Below, piece after piece: positions 55,009 through 64,000 of a stretch of DNA of 64,000 nucleotides. This DNA is from Ophioceras dolichostomum. Lineage: Eukaryota > Ascomycota > Sordariomycetes > Magnaporthales > Ophioceraceae. Position 1 is the first letter of the stretch; each line of letters starts with the position of its first letter. Where the stretch lies: assembly GCA_003049485.1 (NCBI GenBank), contig PYST01000032.1, positions 125,001-189,000 of the forward strand, given 5' to 3'. Under the pieces are notes generated by a model. It was not told the origin of the DNA. It did not search any database and was given only the letters and a program-made list of their open reading frames with translations. The translations under genes and the position numbers were made by a program.

Positions 55009-57236
55009 AGGAGGGAAGATGAGATGGGCTTGTGGCCACTGGAACCAATCCGGCTGTCTCCCCACCCCCACCCTTCCTCCACAGTCCACACACCCCCTTT
55101 TTTGGTCCCCTGCCACTTTTGTTTGGTTCCCGCGACGGCGGGCCGGGTCGGGCTTCCCAGGCTCCAGCCCTCCATGACTTTATGACGAGATTCGTCCGGC
55201 CGGCCGACGCCTGGACGTTCGTTCTACTACGACACACAACGCGCGCACACACATTCACATCTATGGGTCACTATTTGTCTAGAGGCGGCCAACTAGGGCC
55301 TCGAAGTCCAGTCCGCTTTTCTTGGATTTTTTTATGCCGATATAAATTTGGTGAAGGCTTCACAGCAGATATCCCAGGAGGGAAGGGGAGCTCCAGCCCC
55401 TCCTCCTGACACCCACCCTTCATACCCTCAGCACAAAGAGACACCGAAGAAGAAGGAAAAAGAGGAGGAAGAGAAGCAAAAAAGAAGAGAAAAAACAAGA
55501 AGAAAAAAACGACGACTAACCACCATTACATCGAAGTGGTGGTACCAAGAAGAAAGATATGAGACAGCGAGGATACACAGAGGGCGAGGAAGAGGAGGAA
55601 GAAAAACACAACCAGGACGAGACGCACGAACCAAAGGAGAGAAAGACCCGGGAAGGAAACATGCAGTTCTACATATGACCTAACGACTTTTACGACCACT
55701 TAGACACGACGACAAACATTTCGATCTTCTTGCGATTTGCTTTTTTTTTCTCCTCCTTTGGCCTGGCTACCATCGTACCTTACCTGTTTATCTGCTGCCT
55801 GCATCCGCGACCTGCTTTCCATCAGCGAATTCATCATCCGTCTTCAGCCATCCATGGACCTTATTACTCCCAGCCCTTTTGCTTTTGTCTTCTCTCCTGG
55901 CATGGATAAACCCCTACCCACTTCGGAGCCAACCATTGCCATGGACATGGACATCACCACCACCGGGAGGACTACCTGGATAAGTCTTTCCCTATCTCTT
56001 TGGTTACCTAATTGGGTTGGTTGGCCACCACAGAACCGGCTAGGCATGAGCCGACTTGCTCCGCAACACAACGGACCGGAGGGAGAAGATCAACACCTTG
56101 GAGCCCGACACATGCCTACCGCCACGGATGGGATTGGACGAACCAATGGCCACTTTTGGACAGGATGACTGCTCTTCCATGAAGCATTCTTCTCTTTTCC
56201 TTTTTCTCATTTCTCTTGCTATCTCCAGTCATTTCCTTTCTTTCCAGCGTGGACGTTTTGGGAGGGTTAGACTTGTCAGACAAAATATTTCATCTATTGC
56301 TCGATTTTTTTCCCCTCCTAGGCGAAGCTCTATACGACATTGTCATGCCTGTCCGTTGCTTGCTCGCTCATTTCTGATCTTCCAACTCTCTCCTTTCTCT
56401 CTCACGCTCTCCCGATCTCTCTCTTCTTCTGTTATTCTTTGTCTTTCCCTTCTCGCTCACGATGATAATGACGACTACGACGGCTTTGCGATAAGCCACG
56501 AATGAAAGCTTGGGGAGGATAGCCTTCTATATGTTGCCGAAGATCTTTTTTTGACCTAGTAGGTCATTGCTTTCTTCTTTATGCATTTGCATTCGTTCTA
56601 AGACAGGAGGAAGACGTTACATTTAAATGCCTGCTTGCCTTTTCTCTGTCTATGATCTTTCCTCTTACGAATATTACTCTCTCTTTTGCAACCCCTTTTT
56701 TTCCAGCGATCTCATTGGCTCCACCCCCTCTTTCTTGGTGGGAAAGCGATGTCTCGATTTGGTTTTTTACATTTACGACCTTGATGACAGACAGACAGAC
56801 AGAGCACCAAACAGTTGGTGGAAAAGATTTGGAGGGGCATTTTGTCGAATTTCGAGCGCAGCCTTTTACTCACAACACCCTTTTTGCATCTTACATGCGC
56901 TTTCTCACCTCCCTCTGTTTGTTTGAGGCGAGGCTATGACGATCATGACCATGACGAAACATTCATCCCATAAACCTGCCTAGGTATTTATCACTTTTCC
57001 ACCTAGCATTTATTCACATCAACGCATGCTTCTGCATCAACCCTCCTTTTACGTTACCAACTTAGCTAGGGACTTAGCCTTGAGGTGCACTTGCACACCC
57101 ACCGACCTACCCTTATGTCTTTGAGAATCAAAACTAAATCATGATGCAGGAAGGGAGAACACTCCTGCTGTTGCCCATATTCACAGACCTTCTTGCCTCC
57201 TCATCACCTTGAGTGAATTACGTTGAGATAGAATGG

Positions 57237-57332
57237 ATGCTGGAGACGGAGGATAAAAATCACACCACTTTTCGCCCCCATACAGAATGATGTTGCAGAC
57301 GGAGGATAAATCACAACACTTTCGCCCCCGAT
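57237..57332. repeat. Direct duplication of about 44 bp
   Basis: Two blocks, 57237-57282 and 57290-57332, share ATG, AGACGGAGGATAAA, ATCACA and TTTTCGCCCCC elements and differ by small changes. This is an old tandem duplication. Confidence 0.7.
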
Positions 57333-57339
57333 CGTGTGT

Positions 57340-57554
57340 GTCGGCGCCGATATGAGCTTGATTTGATCACTCAGAGGAGCCGGCCGCCCAGCGGTGACCG
57401 GTAGTCACGGAGCTGGGGCTCTGGTTGAAAAGGGTCGGCGGGCGTGCGCTAAATATAGCAAAAGAGCCATTTGGAGCTCTTCCCGGGCCGTGGCTCGTGT
57501 GTGACCGGGCACGGGAAAAGGGGGGTCGGCGCCGATTATTGCTTGAAATGATCG
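57340..57554. repeat. Paired GTCGGCGCCGAT repeats
   Basis: GTCGGCGCCGAT followed by a GCTTGA(T/A)(T/A)TGATC block occurs at 57340-57369 and again at 57525-57554. The interval of about 155 bases is GC-rich. Confidence 0.6.
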
Positions 57555-59027
57555 CCGTCGTCCGTGCGAAAGCTGCGTTTGTGAAGCTCAGATGAGAGGG
57601 AAATAAACAACAATGCAAATGAGATATGGGGTTGACCCCCACGTTGAAAATATCAGAACGGTAGGTGGGCAATTATACATTGACCAGTGGTTGATAACAA
57701 CTGAAGATGATACTTGCCGTACCCGACTATCAATCCTTGGTAGTCCGTACATCGTACGGCCGACTTTTAGTTGGTCAGACATGCATTTGGTGGCTTCGTA
57801 TTGGGGGCGGCAGGCTGAGACGAAAGACGTCATGTGAGGAGAAATGAGAAGAGACACAGTAAAACCGCAATATCAGCGGCCACACAATGATTGATTGATC
57901 AAGGATGAAGAAAGCATACCTCACTGGCGCGGCAAAACTTGAAAGGGAATTCGAGGCGAACCGGCACCTGCCCATCGCGATACCGGAACGGTTACCAGAT
58001 AACACCGGCGATGGAGCGGAAAAATCACCTGAGCTTTCCGCCGGTGTATCGTGATGACCACCTACTTTGTCACCTATTCCGTAGAAAAAATATGGAGAAA
58101 GACTGAAAGCCTCAGATGCATACACGAAGAACTTCCGGAGGCTCTCCCGAGTTGACCGTGTCGAAGAGCAAACGGGGCCGAACCGTTTGAGAGTGAGTCG
58201 TTCAGGTCAGCTGGCAATCCGGGACCCCAATGTTCCTGATATCCATCCTCCATCCCATTCAGGGGCACTTTTGCACTCCCGAGACTGTTCTACGTAATCC
58301 ATCTCCTCGATTGGCCCTCCCTGACAAAGACTGCCCCAGCGACATTATACTGACAGCCCCAAAAAAGGGAGGAACGGAGAAAGGGGGTGTGCGGGAAATT
58401 TAAGCAGGTGACAGGCAATCTCGAGAATTGTGGCTCGTGGCAGTGATGCTGTGCTGTGATTGGGTTTTGGTGCAGCCGCAGGTACGGTCCAGCATGCCTT
58501 CCCCTGGAGGCTCGTGTTAGCGACCCTGGAATTGAATTTCCGGGGGACCCAGCCCAGCCTGTCAACTTGGCCTCACTCGCCGAACCTTGAAGCTTCCCGG
58601 TCCACCACCTCCCATCCTGCTGGAGTATGCCGCCGCCCACCGCCCACCCCAGAAGAACAGACGACACATTGAAATAAAAATACCATACCTTGTCCAAGGG
58701 GAACTCTGTCCTTTTCCACCCACCTCTTTTCAGATTTTAAATCCACGAAACTCACGCCTCGCCTCGCGCTTCACGATTCGCCCCCGAAAACAACCATTCT
58801 TTTTGACCCGGAGCTGTCGAAAAGAACCCCACGCGTGCTCGGCATCGACAACCCACGAACGAACGGAACTCCTCCGATTCCCCACCGGCCTCGATTTCCC
58901 CCCCGAGCAGATTACGATCGATCGACCCAAGGCCAGAGACTGAGCCAGGCTTTCTCGTCCGCCGTCGTTCGAATCTCTCAACTTCTTACGCTCGTTTACG
59001 CCCTTTTTTGTTCACCTTCCTTTCATC

Positions 59028-60515
59028 ATGAAGGGTATGTAGGCTTTTTTTCACTGTAGCTGTCGCTTGCCAAGCTAGACTTTCCCCTGCCGTCGACCGC
59101 CCTTCCCCTCCCCAATGATGCAAAAGATGCATGACACACAACACCCAAGCTAACTGCCTTTCTTGCCCTCCATAGCTCTCATTCTTGTGGGCGGCTTCGG
59201 CACCCGCCTTCGACCTTTGGTAAGTGACTTGGAAGCTCTGCCGCCATGCTGTCCAAATCTGCACTTCCCCTCCCCTCCCTACTTGCTGAGCTCGGCTAAC
59301 CAACACTCCCTCCACCTCCTTGCAGACCCTCACTCTGCCCAAGCCCTTGGTCGAGTTCGGCAACAAGCCTATGATCCTACACCAGATTGAGGCTCTCGCT
59401 TCGGCCGGTGTCACCGATGTCGTGCTCGCCGTCAACTACCGACCAGAGGTTATGGAGAAGTCGCTTGCAGAGGTGAGTTTGAACCCGTTGTCTGGCGTGG
59501 CGCATGTAACGCATGAGACACTCTCGACTTGATACACTATGTGCCGTCCATGCCACCTAGAACCTCCTGGAATAGCGCTAACTGCGGCTCCCAACACGTT
59601 TGGGAGGGCACGAAACAGTACTCTAAGAAGTTCAACATCAACATCACTTTCTCGATCGAGACTGAGCCGTTAGGCACGGCCGGTCCCTTGAAGCTGGCCG
59701 AGAAGACTCTGCTGAAGGATGACTCGCCCTTCTTCGTGCTGAATTCGGACGTCACCTGCGAATACCCGTTCAAGGAGCTGGCCGCCTTCCACAAGTCGCA
59801 CGGCGAGGAGGGGACCATCGCCGTGACCAAGGTGGAGGAGCCGTCCAAGTACGGTGTGATCGTGCACAAGCCTGGCCACCCGTCACGCATCGACCGCTTT
59901 GTTGAGAAGCCAGTTCAGTTCGTGGGAAACCGCATCAACGCGGGCATCTACATCTTGAACACATCGGTGCTGGAGCGCATCGAGCTGCGGCCCACCTCGA
60001 TCGAGCAGGAGACCTTCCCCGCCATGGTCGCCGACGGCCAGCTGCACTCGTTCGACCTCGAGGGCTTCTGGATGGACGTGGGCCAGCCCAAGGACTTCCT
60101 CACGGGCACATGCCTGTACCTGTCGTCGCTGGCCAAGAAGGGTTCCAAGCTGCTGTCGTCGCCAAGCGAACCGTTCGTGCACGGCGGCAACGTGATGATC
60201 GACCCCTCGGCTCGCATCGGCAAGAACTGCCGCATCGGCCCCAACGTCACCATCGGCCCCGACGTGGTCGTGGGCGACGGCGTGCGGCTGCAGCGCTGCG
60301 TCCTCCTGTCCGGGTCCAAGGTGAAGGACCACGCCTGGGTCAAGAGCACCATCGTCGGCTGGAACAGCACCGTCGGCAAGTGGGCCCGCTTGGAGAACGT
60401 CACCGTCCTGGGAGACGACGTCACTATTGGTGACGAGATCTACGTAAACGGTGGCAGCATCCTGCCCCACAAGAGCATCAAGACCAATGTCGACCTTCCC
60501 GCCATCATCATGTAA
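59028..60515 (+). CDS. mpg1: Mannose-1-phosphate guanylyltransferase (GDP-mannose pyrophosphorylase)
   Basis: Four exons, 59028..59034, 59176..59219, 59326..59472 and 59619..60515, give 364 residues, the usual length for fungal Mpg1/Psa1. The first coding exon is only 7 nt (ATGAAGG), so the protein starts MKALILVGGFGTRLRPL, the nucleotidyltransferase signature loop. Other landmarks are PKPLVEFGNKPM, LNSDVTCEYPF (metal-binding Asp), the FVEKP substrate-binding segment and a C-terminal left-handed beta-helix of hexapeptides (IGKNCRIGPNVTIGPDVVVG, from about 253). The enzyme makes GDP-mannose from GTP and mannose-1-phosphate in the cytosol, feeding N- and O-glycosylation, GPI anchors and wall mannan. 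All intron borders are canonical. The gene is expected to be essential and highly expressed. Confidence 0.96.
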
Positions 60516-63024
60516 AACCCGAAGGAAAGGGAAAGAGAAGTGGATGAGAGGAGAGGAGATAGACCTCTTCAATACCGCTCTACTACTTACTGGCGAACTA
60601 CTCGCTGGAGTATGGACCATATCACGAAACGTCATGATCACAGTCCATGACGAAGACCCCGATTCAACCACCCAACCTAGATACCTAACCTACCTTACTT
60701 CTAAAATCCCCCGACGACGGACGAACCAACCATTCAAACATCTGAACTCCGGCCCTTTTTTGCTCAATCTTTCTGCACGCAAAGTTATACTATTTGTTTT
60801 TTATTGCGCAAGATCTTTTTTGAGCCGTATCAGATTCATAATGACATGACAACCTGGCGTCGCGAATTTTGACCCCAACAAAACTCCCCTCTCTTTGTTT
60901 CCTATCGTGGCCATATTTTTCTTCTCATCCTTTCTCTACTTCCACCCCCTCATCTCGTTTATGGGCCCGCTGAACGAGAATGGGAACAAACTTGTTGCTT
61001 CGGAAAGGGCAGGGACCTGGTTTCTTGTGTCAGACTTCAGGGACGGGGACGCATGATGTCCACTTACACCACTGATCGACTTGAACCATAGGGTCTTATA
61101 ATTCTGTTTCTCATGGCCAGGAGAGTAAAAAAAAACATGCGTGGGAAAAATAAAAGAAGTTGTGGAATCTTTCCATTGTCATATCATCAGTCTTGGAGTG
61201 CTTTACAGGCGGATAGGTGATGGTCAAATAGAGTGGTGTGAAATTGATGGCGGTTCTGGGGTTTGGTCTGGCTCGCATTTAATGGAAAGGAAGAGAAAAA
61301 GAATACCAGGAAGGGATATCGTTTTAGACCTGAGAGAGAAAGAGAGAACACCTCGAGCTTGTTGAAAGGGGTAGGGGTTTTGCATTACAGGCGAGCAGGC
61401 ATGGTTGTAAACTGGAGCAATCATCATTTCTTCCTTTTCTATCTTCTTCTCTTCGTCCCGTGAAACACAGCCTTGCCATCCACCCATGATTCACACCTTT
61501 CTTCTTGATCTGTCTTCTGTCTTTGCCTGTCTCTCCCTACGTGTCATTCAGGTCTTAGATACCTACCTCCCTAGGTAGGTACTCTAGATAGGAGTGCAGG
61601 TTGGTAGGTAATCCAGGGGAGATTTTAGGTCTGAAAGGAGATGTAGAATGGACTAATGTAAGATCGCTTGGTTGGTTGGCAAGACGAGAGGCAGGCCGAA
61701 GTCTATCTGGATGAGATTCGAGGATGTGTTCGTGTTGTCTCCCTCCTATCCCCCCTCTCCTTCCTCTGGAGAGGCAGTCAGGCGCACCCAAGGTAGAATC
61801 TACCTTGGCAGGTACCTGGCCATCCCATTCACCTCCCTCCCTACCTGCTCACCATAGGGGAGTTGCGAGAAGGGGGCAATAAGCAATGAAAGGGAGGCGA
61901 GTGTCACAGTGGTGAGCTTGAAGGGGTAACCCTCGTGTTGCCCTAGGTCACACCCGGGACGACCTTGGCCTGATATCTGCCATGGGGTCACACACGTCGT
62001 CGCCAGAGGGGACGGACACGTCTCCTGAGTAACGGCCGTGTGCCCTCCGTCTGAACAGGTAGTTAGCTCGTTCTCCGGACGAGGCGGGCAAAGCAGAGCA
62101 GGTTGAGTTGATGGTGGTTGCATTCGTTTCATTTCCACCACATTGCGTCGGAGAGCGAGTGGTATTCTATGCCCGGCTGATCAGGGCGAGAGAGATGATG
62201 ACGTAAGGAAGCAAGAGGATGGCTCTGAGGGGGAGGTAGACGGTCTGATAAACGGGCCGTCGTGTCTCCCTCCGCTCTACAACTGCTTGTCCGGTCACTA
62301 GAGGCGAGGCAGCTGAATTCGCGAGAACGGTCACTCTGGTCACCGAATCGCATTATTACCTGCCTCTCCAGGGTCATCTCTGCCCGTCCTTATTCTTCTC
62401 ATACGAAGGGACGAAGAATCCGTGCTGCGCTAAGGAACCTGGAAAGATCTCTGAATGTAAAACTAACAAGATAAGTTCGACAAAGAAATTTCGCTCCCCC
62501 GACGCTTATGTCGTGATATGGAAGGCGGGATGTGGGTGCATTGGTACTCCAGAAAAGACAGAACACATACATGGTGGGAAAATATCGTATCCGAAGGAAA
62601 GGGAAAAAAAGACCAGAAAAAAACACTGACCATGCCTCTCCAACCAAGCCAAACCGTATGTCGTGTGATCACGCCAGATTTATAACGAGAATAACGAGCC
62701 TCGCCAGGCCCCAGCCCAGGCCTGCCCAGCCTAGCCAGAAGAACACCAGTTTCCCCCCTTCTCGACGGGCTTGTGTCCGCAGCCACCTCTAAGAAACCGC
62801 AGTGCTCACTTCTGACTGTCCTGTCTAGGTAAGGTAGATCCTAATACCCCACACGTCTTCGGTCGTACACGCATAAGCAAGCAAACATCTAGAGCCTCCA
62901 TCCCCCCTTTACCGTCCCTGCCTGCCCAACCATCCCGACCTAGAGTCTAGTTCGCTTTAGTCCATCCATCCAGTTCCTCCAGTCATCTCTTTTTCCACAT
63001 CATATCATGCCAACGCTTTTTTTT
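60516..63024. other. Convergent 3' intergenic region
   Basis: About 2.5 kb between the stops of mpg1 (+) and the NMN adenylyltransferase gene (-). It contains TAGGTACCTA-family motifs near 60676, 61556-61591, 61800 and 62824. No exon is supported. The size is large for a purely convergent spacer. Confidence 0.5.
61556..61591. repeat. ACCTACCTCCCTAGGTAGGT inverted repeat
   Basis: Inverted arms around CCCTAGGTAGG, followed by TCTAGATAGG. Member of the dispersed family. Confidence 0.75.
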
Positions 63025-63871
63025 TTAATCATCAGAAGGGCACGCCTCACCCGCCGCGGAAGAAGACGACGACGCCGGCGTGGCGGCCCCCGTGCCGCCG
63101 CTCGACTCCCCCCCTTCTTTCGGCTGCTGCGACGAGAACTCCCCGTTGAACAGGCCGTGCTCCTCGATGTAGTGCACCACCGGGTCCGGGATCAGGTAGC
63201 GGATGCTCAGGTTCTTCTTGAGGAACAGTCGGATCTTGGTGGAGCTGACGTCGTTCTGGATGACCTGTGGAATGACCCAGATGTTGTCCTTGTACTGCTG
63301 CAGGGAGGCCAGCGCCTCCTCGGTGTCGGTCCCGGAGCGCTCGACGATGAAGGCGCCGAACTTGGGGCCCAGGATCACGTCCAGGTCGCTGGGCGCCCAG
63401 AGGCCCGGGGTGGACATGGTCAGGACCAGGTCGCCGCCCGCGAGGAGGCAGATCCGGGCGCGGTTCCGGACGGAGGGGTCGTCGGCGGACTGGATGCCGC
63501 CCCGCACGGTGTTGATCTCGTGGTCGAGCTTCGCCAGCACCTGGGCGGTGGGCACGTATTCGGGCTCGCCCGTCTGCGGGTTCCGCACCGAGGTCTCGTA
63601 TTCGTCCACCATGATCCAGGAGCTCGAGCGCAGGGACAGGTTGGCCATGTTGATCCTGTGGGGCGCTGGTGCCAAGCCGACCTTCTTGTAGGCGTCTGAC
63701 ACGGGGCTGTTGGGAATACAGAGGACGGGGTGGTTATTGGATGAATCAGCTTCGTGCCCCCTTTCCCCTTTTCTGGTTCTAAGACGGAGGCGTCTTGCGG
63801 TAGGTGTGTAAAAGCGTACCTGATATAGCCACCCACAACTTCGAATTGCGTGTTTAGACGGACCCAATCCC
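63025..63871 (-). CDS. nma1: Nicotinamide-nucleotide adenylyltransferase, C-terminal part
   Basis: Partial gene; the 5' exons lie beyond the right edge. Visible exons are complement(63025..63706, 63820..63871), joined through a 113-nt intron that restores GGYISPVSDAYKK. An upstream CCTAG acceptor at 63872 implies another intron that reaches or passes the window edge. The protein part covers substrate-binding segments (SSSWIMVDEYE, LLAGGDLVLTMSTPGLW) and the ISSTxxR-type signature DVSSTKIR near the end of the catalytic domain. A Ser/Gly/Ala-rich tail of about 35 residues follows and is not needed for catalysis. The enzyme joins NMN or NaMN with ATP to form NAD or NaAD, the central step of NAD synthesis. 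The N-terminal GSF/T-x-H nucleotide motif is not in the window. Confidence 0.92.
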
Positions 63872-64000
63872 CTAGGAAAGGAGGACTGTCAGCAAAACGA
63901 AAGATATGGAGAGGAAGAGGTGAAGGTGAGGTCGAAGTGATGGGACTGCATCGCCAGCCAAAGAGCCCCCCTTTCGACCCCTGAACAGGGTGAGATGCAC

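Larger units (their letters stand above)
55009..59027. other. 4.0-kb intergenic region upstream of mpg1
   Basis: No supportable gene. The left part is first purine-rich (55380-55670) and then T- and pyrimidine-rich (55730-56920). A duplicated block is at 57237-57332, with a second pair of repeats containing TCGGCGCCGAT at 57340 and 57525. The last kilobase is the mpg1 promoter and leader. Confidence 0.5.

Noticed and set aside
55840..56168. Possible small protein MDLITPSPFAFVFSPG
   Set aside because: Protein-like only for the first 40 codons and without a proper donor at the end; not enough support.
57613..57837. 74-codon plus-strand frame (MQMRYGVDPHVENIR)
   Set aside because: Starts and ends without splice or promoter context and matches no family I know; it remains a weak candidate only.
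58940..58985. GTTCGAATC resembling a tRNA B-box
   Set aside because: No A-box or cloverleaf upstream; it lies in the mpg1 leader.

Overview
The window is nuclear DNA from a filamentous ascomycete, most likely a Sordariomycete. The evidence is short introns (about 75-280 nt) with GTAAGT/GTATGT donors and CTAAC branch sites, pyrimidine-rich and CAAC-rich leaders, moderately high GC, no operons, and a gene set typical of that group. I cannot name the genus. All exon joins below were assembled by eye from splice motifs and checked for frame; no search was run.

Layout. From left to right: a SprT-like metallopeptidase-domain gene (-, 427-2058); an F-box/WD40 gene with three exons (-, 4322-6537); a 1.1-kilo-residue low-complexity protein with a C-terminal membrane hairpin (+, 9173-12607); a strongly promoted secreted Gly-Glu repeat protein (+, 16506-16931); an Apd1-like [2Fe-2S] protein (-, 17337-18937); a secreted CE1-type esterase (-, 20606-21582); a decayed MFS transporter fragment (-, about 22290-22646); a Sct1/Gpt2-type glycerol-3-phosphate acyltransferase (-, 23262-25892); a BRAP2/Etp1-type RING ubiquitin ligase (-, 27997-30492); a three-unit polyubiquitin gene (-, 31317-32006); a Zn2Cys6 regulator (-, 34729-37440); the protein farnesyltransferase beta subunit with five exons (+, 42574-45011); a small dsRBD-like protein (+, 53883-55008); GDP-mannose pyrophosphorylase with four exons (+, 59028-60515); and the 3' part of an NMN adenylyltransferase gene running off the right edge (-, from 63025).

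How the genes relate. They are mostly housekeeping and do not form a metabolic cluster. Three ubiquitin-system genes occur in 28 kb (F-box adaptor, RING ligase, polyubiquitin), and the ligase and polyubiquitin genes are same-strand neighbours. Others serve lipid synthesis, prenylation, nucleotide-sugar supply for glycosylation and the wall, and NAD synthesis.

Non-coding space is large: about 3.9 kb at 12.6-16.5 kb, 5.1 kb upstream of the Zn2Cys6 gene, 8.9 kb at 45.0-53.9 kb and 4.0 kb at 55.0-59.0 kb. These gaps hold microsatellites, pyrimidine tracts and, most strikingly, more than twenty copies of a short palindromic motif built from TAGGTACCTA/ACCTAGGT that I did not see inside any coding exon. 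The most interesting items are this dispersed palindrome family, the secreted Gly-Glu protein, a transporter relic whose stops fit repeat-induced (CpA to TpA) mutation, a possible unrecognised spliced gene at 7.2-8.2 kb, and the small dsRBD-like gene beyond a 9-kb gene desert. I saw no tRNA, rRNA, CRISPR array or intact transposon.
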